From Gammaproteobacteria bacterium (GTDB lineage Bacteria; Pseudomonadota; Gammaproteobacteria; Arenicellales; DRJH01), in contig DRJH01000019.1 of assembly GCA_011052285.1 (NCBI GenBank), forward strand, positions 1 to 11,545: 11,545 nt of DNA. The letters run 5' to 3'. Positions 1 to 6,345 of this stretch are shown here, one piece after another. The translations under genes and the position numbers were made by a program. Numbering within the stretch: the first letter of the stretch is position 1; the number at the start of each line of letters is the position of its first letter. The notes beneath the pieces are model-generated. The model searched no databases and was not told the origin of the DNA. It saw nothing but the letters and a program-made list of their open reading frames with translations.

Positions 1-17
1 GGTTCAAAGGAGGCCAT
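1..17 (-). CDS. Possible start of an unidentified gene running off the left edge
   Basis: On the minus strand an ATG at 17-15 opens the frame MASFEP before the window ends. A Shine-Dalgarno-like GGAG (complement of 24-27) sits 6 bases upstream, which is the main support. A GC-rich hairpin lies about 45 bases further upstream. Only five complete codons are visible, so no family can be assigned. IS200/IS605 and REP-associated transposase genes often have such hairpins upstream, but that is only a guess. Two plus-strand frames are also open here from the window edge (ending near 96 and near 205), so the coding strand is uncertain. Confidence 0.22.
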
Positions 18-59
18 TTTCCTCTCCGCACGCCGCAACGGCAGAGCCTTTTCGTGTCT

Positions 60-76
60 CACCGCCGGAGGCGGTG
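60..76. repeat. GC-rich hairpin, REP-like
   Basis: CACCGCC (60-66), loop GGA, GGCGGTG (70-76) form a perfect 7-base-pair stem. No T-run follows closely on either strand, so a terminator is less likely than a REP-like or transposon-end palindrome. It lies in the leader of the possible minus-strand gene at 17. No second copy was seen in this window. Confidence 0.4.
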
Positions 77-96
77 GTTTACCCAGATTTAATTAA

Positions 97-417
97 CGAA
101 ATACTGAAGGGTTGCTTTGGGCCTATTTTGTTGAAAACCTCGGTATTTGAGATAAAGATAATGGCTACGGCCAGCCATTTGGCACAGATCAAGTTACTTC
201 CGTAATGTGCAGACAACCTGGTTTTTCACCAGAATTGTCGCCAGTCGCATCAATCATGCGCGAAAATCATAACCTGCTGATTGCACGATAAATGCTGTGC
301 TTGCGCATACCTGACTACCTAGCTTCAGTTAGCACCAAATCTGGCACAAATGAGAAGGAGGGATAATAACAAGCAGCCAATCTTCCGATACAACCACTTG
401 TTATTACTGAAAAATAT
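97..417. other. Intergenic region without a supported gene
   Basis: About 320 bases with no open frame that has a credible start and ribosome binding site. The only structure I can support is the inverted repeat at 364-406. If the tRNA fragment at 418-462 is the island edge, this stretch would be host chromosome next to the original tRNA gene. Confidence 0.5.
364..406. repeat. Perfect 10-bp inverted repeat beside the tRNA fragment
   Basis: TAATAACAAG (364-373) and CTTGTTATTA (397-406) are exact reverse complements separated by 23 bases. The repeat ends 11 bases from the CCA end of the tRNA fragment. It could be a protein-binding site, part of an attachment region, or a weak transcript-end structure of the original tRNA gene. 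It is AT-rich and has no adjoining T-run, so I do not call it a terminator. Confidence 0.5.
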
Positions 418-462
418 TGGCGCGCCCGGAGAGATTCGAACTCCTGACCGCCTGGTTCGTAG
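418..462 (-). other. 3' half of tRNA-Arg(ACG), probable integration site
   Basis: Read on the minus strand this stretch begins at the anticodon loop CTACGAA (anticodon ACG, arginine). It continues with the 3' anticodon strand CCAGG, variable loop CGGTC, a T-arm containing GTTCGAATC, the acceptor strand CGGGCGC and an encoded CCA. It closely follows the 3' half of E. coli-type tRNA-Arg(ACG). No 5' half is present: the sequence upstream on this strand (toward 484) is AT-rich and lacks the CCTGG needed to pair with CCAGG, and there is no D-arm. A 3' half breaking at the anticodon loop is the usual trace left by integrases that recombine there. Integration rebuilds the full tRNA at one end of the element and leaves the old 3' half at the other. 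By orientation, the island lies to the right and the host chromosome to the left. Confidence 0.8.
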
Positions 463-484
463 TTAGTATTTTAGTTGCTAACTA
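460..484. repeat. 7-bp inverted repeat at the tRNA break point
   Basis: TAGTTAG (460-466) and CTAACTA (478-484) are exact inverted repeats separated by 11 bases. The left arm overlaps the point where tRNA similarity stops. Tyrosine recombinases bind inverted core sites around their crossover, so this may be an integrase core site. That role is inferred from position only. Confidence 0.4.
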
Positions 485-714
485 ATTGTATTTAATAGTG
501 AATACTGGAGCGTCCGTTGCCTATTTTGCCTGACAATGCGGAACGATTCATAGCTGAATCCCGCAGAAGCCCCGCACGGCTTACTTGTCATTATTTGCGG
601 TTATTGGGGAAATCTCCCCCTGTAAGCCTCATGAACGCCAAGTTTCATCCCGGTAATGCACAAAAATTTATGATACGAATTGTTTATGAGATTACGGAAA
701 TGTAAACCTACGGT
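463..714. other. Gene-poor stretch between tRNA fragment and operon end
   Basis: About 250 bases between the putative attachment site and the 3' end of the operon. A plus-strand frame at 517-705 (62 codons, TTG start) has a GGAG 6 bases upstream (507-510) and stops inside the hairpin at 702-718. It resembles nothing I recognise and I do not annotate it as a gene. A small GGGGA/TCCCC hairpin lies near 606-619. Confidence 0.4.
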
Positions 715-724
715 TTACGTTTTT
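702..724 (+). terminator. Weak hairpin with T-run at convergent gene ends
   Basis: GTAAACC (702-708), loop TAC, GGTTTAC (712-718), then a run of five T (720-724) on the plus strand. The stem is perfect but AT-rich, so termination would be weak. On the minus strand the same hairpin contains the TAA stop of the DUF6933 gene (715-717), and only ATTT follows it. It could mark the 3' end of the whole operon. Confidence 0.35.
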
Positions 725-1233
725 GCAGTTTGAAACATCACCCTCAAGGCCTCGATGGGGAACACCTCCTTGATTGCGCGCATCGGCATACGATTGAGCT
801 GGCGGATGATCCCGGGTACGGCAGGACTATGTACACCGCCTGCTTCCAAAATATTGTACTTGTAATGAAATGCCAGCTCGTTCATCGAACCGAGTACGCT
901 TTTGCTGTTCGTGTTGGCAAAACCGATCTCTTCATACTCTGAAAGTATCCTGGCCCGATCTGCCTCGGCAATGCCCTCGGCGGTAAGGATACAACTCATG
1001 TAACTTATAAACAATCTGTCCAGATCCCTGATCGTTTCCCTCGAAACATCCGGTGCGATGAAATTGAACAGGGTCTTGTCATTGACAAACAGGACACACT
1101 TGCGCCGGTCAATGTGGACCAGGTTGGCATGCCAGGGACCGAGATATGAGAGGCATGGGTCCTCATCGCACAAGTCCGGTTGCTTTAGCCCCATCTCCTT
1201 CTGGAGCTTTTTTGTGCATCGGATCAGTTGCAT
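715..1233 (-). CDS. DUF6933-type protein of unknown function
   Basis: This 172-residue protein is predicted to be soluble, with no signal peptide or membrane segment. Its N-terminal part fits the DUF6933 pattern: an LIRCTKKL start (residues 3-10), LGPWHANLVHIDRRKCVLFV (31-50) and NDKTLFNF (51-58). I assign the family from memory of this pattern. DUF6933 proteins have no established reaction and are often found next to mobile or toxin-antitoxin genes. The ATG at 1233 is preceded by a GAGG about 7 bases upstream. A 54-base gap separates it from the metallopeptidase gene, the largest gap in the operon, so it may be transcribed with the operon or on its own. No clear promoter is visible in the gap. 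The end lies within the hairpin at 702-718. Confidence 0.75.
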   Translation of the reverse strand: MQLIRCTKKLQKEMGLKQPDLCDEDPCLSYLGPWHANLVHIDRRKCVLFVNDKTLFNFIAPDVSRETIRDLDRLFISYMSCILTAEGIAEADRARILSEYEEIGFANTNSKSVLGSMNELAFHYKYNILEAGGVHSPAVPGIIRQLNRMPMRAIKEVFPIEALRVMFQTAKT

Positions 1234-1287
1234 CTCTCACCCTCAAACCACCTTGACTTGCTCATCACGGAGTCGATTTCCCTGTGC

Positions 1288-2016
1288 CTAACCATTCAAC
1301 AGCAATTCCGCCATACCGTCTAATCGCCCCTTTACAGCCTCCCATTCCGGCATCTGTTTTTTGAGCAGGCGGTAGAAGTTTCTGCTGTGATTATGAAATT
1401 TCAAATGACACAACTCGTGTAGCAACACATAGTTGATACACTGTGAGGGAGCCTTTACGAGGTGTGGATTTAACGACAAAACGTCTTTCGGAGAACAACT
1501 TCCCCATTGTTTCTTCATGGCACGTAATTTCCAGGCTGGTTTTTCTTCAACCCAGCTGGTTTCCTGTGACAGAGTCTCCAGACGCCGGTCGAGTTGCTTG
1601 CGGGCATGGTCTTTGTACCAGTCCCATAACAGCTGCTTGACCGCCCCCCGCGCCACATCGTCTGTTGTAACCTGCAATAATCCCCGGATTAACTTTACGT
1701 TGGGCTGTTGCCGTTTGATTTTGCAAACCTTGAGCACGTATCGCCTGCCCAGATAAAAGTGGCTTTCGCCGCTCACGTACTCCCTAGGCAATACCCAGCT
1801 ACGTTGTTCTTTTATACGTTCGATATGATCACACAGCCATCGGCTGCGCTTAGTGACAGCCTGCTTGATGTCGGCCAGTGATGTTTGTGGCGGCGCGTCC
1901 ACCTGCACACGCCCGTTCGGGTGAACGTGGATGGCGACTTTGCGTTGCCTGCCCGGCACAAACAACACCTGGTAGGGAATATTAATATCCCCGTACCGCA
2001 GACACTGGTCAATCAA
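1288..2016 (-). CDS. YgjP/SprT-like zinc metallopeptidase (DUF45, COG1451)
   Basis: This 242-residue protein belongs to the YgjP-like (DUF45) metallopeptidase family. It shows the family block KKQWGSCSPKDVLSLNPHLV (168-187), then the zinc site HELCH (200-204: His200, Glu201, His204), followed by His208 and His210 in KFHNHSRNFYRLL. Nothing indicates export, so it should act in the cytoplasm. Members are frequently encoded beside hsdR in type I restriction loci. Their role there is unproven; processing or turnover of restriction subunits is one possibility. The start is a TTG (2016-2014) overlapping the hsdR stop in a 4-base TTGA, with a GGAGAG five bases upstream in the end of hsdR. No in-frame ATG would preserve the N-terminus as well. 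Family assignment is firm; the function in this operon is inferred. Confidence 0.88.
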   Translation of the reverse strand: MIDQCLRYGDINIPYQVLFVPGRQRKVAIHVHPNGRVQVDAPPQTSLADIKQAVTKRSRWLCDHIERIKEQRSWVLPREYVSGESHFYLGRRYVLKVCKIKRQQPNVKLIRGLLQVTTDDVARGAVKQLLWDWYKDHARKQLDRRLETLSQETSWVEEKPAWKLRAMKKQWGSCSPKDVLSLNPHLVKAPSQCINYVLLHELCHLKFHNHSRNFYRLLKKQMPEWEAVKGRLDGMAELLLNG

Positions 2017-5000
2017 TGATACTCTCCACGACTAATACCCACGCGGGTGATCTGAATGACCGATTCAATGATTTCCCTGGCCTTGTCCATTCCAGCCAGT
2101 TTGAACAGTCTCGGTAGCAGGCCTTTACGGATCGCGGCCTCAAGACCCTGTTGATTCAACGAGTGTTCCGCAACCGCCTGATCTACAATCCTGTCAATGG
2201 CTAGCGCTTCATCCGCCAGTTCCTGCGAACGATCATCGCCCATTGCCAGATGCATGACACCATAATAAGCCCTGGCATGGGGGTTTCCGTTCAGGGACTC
2301 AGGAATACCTTCGATCTGACGTGCTTCGAGCTTTTCTTCAAAGGCCTTGAACAAAGCATATTGTTTCAGCGGATGGTCAAACAGGGCCTCCGCCTCCGCA
2401 ATGGCCTCTTTCAGCAGCTGGGAAAACACCTTTTGCGCGTAGGGGTCGCCGGCCAAGTCCTGTTCAATGGTTTTCCTGGCGCGCGTGCGAATCAGATCGG
2501 TTTCGTTTCGGGTTTTTTCTTCGGACCATTCGTCGGGCTGCTCCTGACCCAGTTCATTGACGATATAAACGCCTTGCGATTCCTTCACTTCATTGCCAAC
2601 GACCTGCTTGTCTACCAGACGCCGGATTTGCTCTTCATAGCTGCTGTAATCCACGGTTTCCTGGGCATCCTGTCGAGCAATCTTGCGCAGATTGGTAAAG
2701 AAACGTAAATCCGCTTTCCAGGTTTTAATCATGTCTTCAGTAATACTGGCATCTTCAAAAAATGACTGGGAAGACAAAGCCAGTTTCAGACACAGGCCAA
2801 AATCGGTCAGGGCGGAATAAAAATCCTCACGAACCTTTTGCCGCTTGTCATAGCTGTTGCCATCGCTGTCTTCAGCATACGCAGGAATCAGAACCTGTCG
2901 ATACTGTTCCAGATCCTGACGATTCTTCACATCCGAGAAAATCGCCCACAACCGGTCGTGCAAGCGTGGCAGGCGTTTATACTCCGTACTCATCTGGCTG
3001 TATAAACCATCAATATCATCAATGTCATAGCCGCCCTGTGTACGGCTGGCCAGATCCTGGAATTGCGCAATGGCGGTATCGAGTTCTTCGAGGATGCCGC
3101 GGTAATCTATGAGCAGGCCGTATTGCTTTTCTTCGTGAAGGCGGTTGACTCGGGCAATGGCCTGAATGAGGTTGTGCTCCTTTAATGGTTTGTCGATGTA
3201 CAACACCGTGTTGCGAGGCTCATCGAAGCCGGTCAGCAGCTTGTCCACCACAATCAACAAGTCCGGATCACCGGCGGTAGAAAAATTGTCCAGTACGGAG
3301 CGCTCATAGGCCTCCGTATCATAGCCAACATGGTCCTTCCACCATTGCTGCACCTCCGGCAGTTTGTCCTCATCGACATCCTTATGCCCCTCACGGGTAT
3401 CAGGCGGGGAAATCACCACCGCGCTGCTGACCAGTTCGGTATCATCCAGGTATCGCTTGTAGCGAATGGCGCTTAACTTGCTGTCACAGGCAATCTGCCC
3501 TTTCAGGCCATGGTTCAGCTTTTTGATATTCTCATTAAAATGCACCGCAATATCCCAGGCAATGAGTTCAATGCGATTGGCGGATTTATACACGGCGCCT
3601 TTGCGAGCGAATTTCTTCTTGAGGTCGGCCTTTTGTTCCTCCGAAAGCGCCACCGTGATCTTGTCGAACCAGTTATCGATAGCCTTTTCATTGACCGCCA
3701 AATCCGGCTTGCGTTCTTCATACAGTAGAGGCGTCACGGTACCGTCTTCTACTGCCCGCTGCATGGTGTAGGCATGGATGATCGGGCCAAACTTGTTCGT
3801 TGTCTTGTCGTCTTTCAGCAAAGGCGTACCGGTAAACGCGACATAGGCTGCATTGGGCAGCACCTTGCGCATGCGTTCGTGGTTTTCGCCGCCCTGGCTC
3901 CGGTGGCCTTCATCAATGAGCACAATCAGCTTATCGGACGGGTTGTAGCATTCGGGTTGTTTCGAGGCCGTGTTGAACTTGTTGATGATGGAAAAGATGA
4001 TGCGCTCAGTGCCTTGCCCGATGCGCCGGGCCAGTTCCTTTCCGGAACGCACCCGGGCCTTCTCGCCTTCTTTCTTAGCCGCAATCAGAGAGCCGAAGGC
4101 GCCCCCGGACAAAAACGTACTGGCCAGTTGTTTCTCCAGATCGACACGGTCGGTGACAACAATAATGCGGCTTTCCTTCAGGGCGGGATGCAATAACAGC
4201 GCCTTGCACAACAACACCATCGTAAACGACTTGCCAGAGCCGGTGGTGTGCCAGAGCACACCCCCCTCACGGCCACCATCGGGCCTGTGCCGGTTTACCC
4301 GGTCAATCAGCGCCTTGATACCAAAGGCCTGGGGATAGCGCGCCACCAGCTTGCCGATTTTCTTGTCGTACAGCACAAAATAGCGCACAAATTCCAGCAG
4401 CCGTTGCGGCGTCAGCAGACTGATTAACAGGCGGTCCTGTTCGGTGGGTAATTCTTCATCGGACCACAGTTGCTCAAAGTACTGACGTACCCTGCCCGGT
4501 TTGTCTGCAAACAGCGCAGCCTGCACGTCGGCTGTCAGAGGCGTGTTCTTGACGTGCTGGAAGTGTTCTTCAGAAAATTTCTCATCCCGCCAGCGCGCCC
4601 AGAATTTCCTGATAGTTTTAATCGTTCCGTAACGCCCATCGGTACTGCTGATTGCTAACAGTAACTGGGCATAGATAAACAGGCCGGGAATCTCGTCGTT
4701 CTTCTGATTACGGATGGTCTGGCTGATACCCTCGTTGATCATGTTCTTGTTGGGATTACCGGAATCCGGGCGCTTGGCCTCAATTACGACCAGCGGCAGG
4801 CCATTAACAAAGCACACCACATCAGGACGGCGTGTATGTGTGCCCGCGGTGCTAAGCACCTCCATTTCCTCGGTGACCTGAAAGCGGTTCTTTGCAAGAT
4901 CCTCCCAATCGAGAATCGGGATGGTGGGCGAGTGTTTCTTGCCGTCGATAAATTCTGTAACGGTGATACCTAAACAGAGCTTGTCGTAGATTCGATGGCT

Positions 5001-5282
5001 GGCAGTCAATAAGCCTTCATTCAGGCCGGGAGAAGAAAGCTCACGCACAATTTGATCGATGGCATTGGGGGACAAAGGATATTGCTCTCCTTTATACTCG
5101 AAACGTCGTTTCTTCAGACTTTCGATCAACTCATCCTTGAGTACCACCGAGCAGTTGCCACCGCGTTTTTCCAGACAGTCAGCGGGCAAGATATACTCCC
5201 AGCCTAAAGCCAACAGGGTCTTTAATGCAGGGATGTGGCTGCTGTATTGTTCTTTGGTTTCGGGTCGTTGTGTATCAGTCAC
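2013..5282 (-). CDS. hsdR: Type I restriction enzyme, R (motor and nuclease) subunit HsdR
   Basis: HsdR is the subunit that translocates DNA with ATP and cuts it when the HsdM/HsdS complex meets an unmethylated site. The 1089-residue product has an N-terminal nuclease domain with a PD-(D/E)xK-like site: Pro153-Asp154, then Glu168-Ala-Lys170 within VVIEAKRP. Two RecA-like helicase domains follow: Walker A HTTGSGKS (345-352), DEGH box (457-460), FTGTPLL (483-489), LLTGFDEP (683-690) and IQAIARVNR (707-715). A helical C-terminal region completes it. The length is normal (EcoR124I is about 1040, EcoKI about 1170). A longer frame reaches 5477, but its first 65 codons only shadow the end of rhuM. 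I choose the GTG at 5282, which overlaps the rhuM stop in GTGACTGA and has GGGAG 6 bases upstream. It starts VTDTQRPETK, as expected for this family. The same N-terminal sequence recurs at the start of the dinD chimera. Confidence 0.96.
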   Translation of the reverse strand: MTDTQRPETKEQYSSHIPALKTLLALGWEYILPADCLEKRGGNCSVVLKDELIESLKKRRFEYKGEQYPLSPNAIDQIVRELSSPGLNEGLLTASHRIYDKLCLGITVTEFIDGKKHSPTIPILDWEDLAKNRFQVTEEMEVLSTAGTHTRRPDVVCFVNGLPLVVIEAKRPDSGNPNKNMINEGISQTIRNQKNDEIPGLFIYAQLLLAISSTDGRYGTIKTIRKFWARWRDEKFSEEHFQHVKNTPLTADVQAALFADKPGRVRQYFEQLWSDEELPTEQDRLLISLLTPQRLLEFVRYFVLYDKKIGKLVARYPQAFGIKALIDRVNRHRPDGGREGGVLWHTTGSGKSFTMVLLCKALLLHPALKESRIIVVTDRVDLEKQLASTFLSGGAFGSLIAAKKEGEKARVRSGKELARRIGQGTERIIFSIINKFNTASKQPECYNPSDKLIVLIDEGHRSQGGENHERMRKVLPNAAYVAFTGTPLLKDDKTTNKFGPIIHAYTMQRAVEDGTVTPLLYEERKPDLAVNEKAIDNWFDKITVALSEEQKADLKKKFARKGAVYKSANRIELIAWDIAVHFNENIKKLNHGLKGQIACDSKLSAIRYKRYLDDTELVSSAVVISPPDTREGHKDVDEDKLPEVQQWWKDHVGYDTEAYERSVLDNFSTAGDPDLLIVVDKLLTGFDEPRNTVLYIDKPLKEHNLIQAIARVNRLHEEKQYGLLIDYRGILEELDTAIAQFQDLASRTQGGYDIDDIDGLYSQMSTEYKRLPRLHDRLWAIFSDVKNRQDLEQYRQVLIPAYAEDSDGNSYDKRQKVREDFYSALTDFGLCLKLALSSQSFFEDASITEDMIKTWKADLRFFTNLRKIARQDAQETVDYSSYEEQIRRLVDKQVVGNEVKESQGVYIVNELGQEQPDEWSEEKTRNETDLIRTRARKTIEQDLAGDPYAQKVFSQLLKEAIAEAEALFDHPLKQYALFKAFEEKLEARQIEGIPESLNGNPHARAYYGVMHLAMGDDRSQELADEALAIDRIVDQAVAEHSLNQQGLEAAIRKGLLPRLFKLAGMDKAREIIESVIQITRVGISRGEYH
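5196..5264 (-). repeat. Direct repeat copy 1: 5' coding part of hsdR
   Basis: This stretch encodes the HsdR N-terminal segment around ETKEQYSSHIPALKT and LALGWE. It aligns without gaps to 6915-6983, with about 54 of 69 bases identical by eye. It is the intact member of the pair, inside the full hsdR gene. Confidence 0.75.
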
Positions 5283-6345
5283 CGCTGGCTCCCGAATTGT
5301 TTTTGCCTTTTTCAACCGATCTTCCGGCGTCTTCCAGTGCCTTGATCGCGTCTTTCTCACCGAGGGCTTCCTTATGCGCCCTACGATATGCTGCAAAACG
5401 CTCGTATTCCTGCCGAGCCTGTTCATCTGCAGTTTTCTTGCTAACCGACCCGGCATCCGGGAGCACGTTTCGTTCATTAAAGCGCAGAAACGCGTCGAGT
5501 TTCTGCTCCCACACTTTCATGAAGATCTGTTTTCGGCGCAGCGCCTGATCCTCGGCAAAATCCAGCCACATGGTCACGATTCGGTTTAGCTCTTCAATCT
5601 CCTGCTGGTTGAGATAATTCTTTGCAACCGTGACATCCGTTTTTCGTACTTCGTCGTCCTTCCAACTCGTGAGCCCCATATTGGGCAGGCGATGATCGAC
5701 ACGACGCTGAATCAGCTCAGCTGCAGTCATTCCGGTGGCTGCAAAATGGAGCTTGTTCTGGATAACTTTGAAGAATTTCGTGGTTTCCGGCCATGAAGGG
5801 TCGTAGTCACCGGCCATAGCGAAGATTTCTCTGACGCGCAGATACATGCGTCGCTCGCTGGAACGAATATCGCGGATACGCGCCAGCATTTCATCGAAAT
5901 AATCTGGTGCAGAGGAACCCGCTACCGGTGGGTTTTTCAGGCGTTCATCATCCATGGTGAAGCCCTTGAGCAGATACTCGCTCAATCGCTCGGTGGCCCA
6001 GCGGCGAAACTGGATACCCCGCTGACTGCGAACCCGGTAGCCAACGGCCAGAATGGTATCCAGATTGAAGTGCCTGACCTTGTATTCCTTGCCATCTGCG
6101 GCAGTTGTTCGGAAATCCCGAACAACTGCCTCTCTCTGTAACTCACCGTCCGCAAAGATATTCTTCAGATGCTCACTGATGGTGGCCTTGGATTTCTGGT
6201 ACAACTCACAGAGCATGGCCTGGCTCAGCCAGATAGTCTCATCCTCGAACCGGCATTCAAGACGGGTACGACCATCTTCGGCCTGGTACAGCAGGAAATC
6301 GCCCCTTTGCGAGATAATGTCCTCATTGCCGGATTTCTGGTTCAA
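5275..6345 (-). CDS. rhuM: RhuM-family protein (Virulence_RhuM)
   Basis: This 356-residue protein is a full-length member of the family named after RhuM of Salmonella pathogenicity island 3. The N-terminus shows family features: an LLYQAEDGRTRLECRFEDET strand region (18-37), then a helix-turn-helix-like stretch WLSQAMLCELYQKSKATISE (39-58). The family core follows, FNLDTILAVGYRVRSQRG (93-110) and QFRRWATERLSEYLLKGF (112-129). The C-terminal third is charged and helical, probably coiled coil. The molecular function is not established; DNA binding is suggested by the N-terminus. RhuM genes often occur inside or beside type I restriction operons. The TTG start (6345-6343) overlaps the dinD stop in TTGA, with GGAG about 8 bases upstream. 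The next in-frame Met, at residue 44, would remove the conserved N-terminus. The stop overlaps the hsdR GTG by 8 bases. Confidence 0.9.
   Translation of the reverse strand: MNQKSGNEDIISQRGDFLLYQAEDGRTRLECRFEDETIWLSQAMLCELYQKSKATISEHLKNIFADGELQREAVVRDFRTTAADGKEYKVRHFNLDTILAVGYRVRSQRGIQFRRWATERLSEYLLKGFTMDDERLKNPPVAGSSAPDYFDEMLARIRDIRSSERRMYLRVREIFAMAGDYDPSWPETTKFFKVIQNKLHFAATGMTAAELIQRRVDHRLPNMGLTSWKDDEVRKTDVTVAKNYLNQQEIEELNRIVTMWLDFAEDQALRRKQIFMKVWEQKLDAFLRFNERNVLPDAGSVSKKTADEQARQEYERFAAYRRAHKEALGEKDAIKALEDAGRSVEKGKNNSGASGD
5289..5293 (-). promoter_or_regulatory. Ribosome binding site deciding the hsdR start
   Basis: GGGAG on the minus strand, 6 bases before the GTG at 5282-5280 and inside the last codons of rhuM. 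It supports the coupled GTG start over the upstream ATG at 5477, which would extend hsdR through about 200 bases of rhuM coding sequence. Confidence 0.6.

Noticed and set aside
2..205. Plus-strand frame open from the left edge to about 205
   Set aside because: No start is visible, it crosses a palindrome, and it competes with another open frame and with a minus-strand start. Not enough evidence for a gene.
418..484. Complete tRNA gene
   Set aside because: There is no D-arm, 5' acceptor strand or 5' anticodon strand; the sequence that should hold them is AT-rich and does not pair.
517..705. 62-codon plus-strand frame with a TTG start and GGAG
   Set aside because: No recognisable family, rare start and unremarkable composition. 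The ribosome site match is short enough to occur by chance. Kept only as a note in the region entry.
5283..5477. Upstream extension of hsdR to an ATG at 5477
   Set aside because: These 65 codons are the opposite-register shadow of the rhuM C-terminus. They look unlike any HsdR, and the GTG at 5282 has a good ribosome binding site and gives the expected N-terminus.
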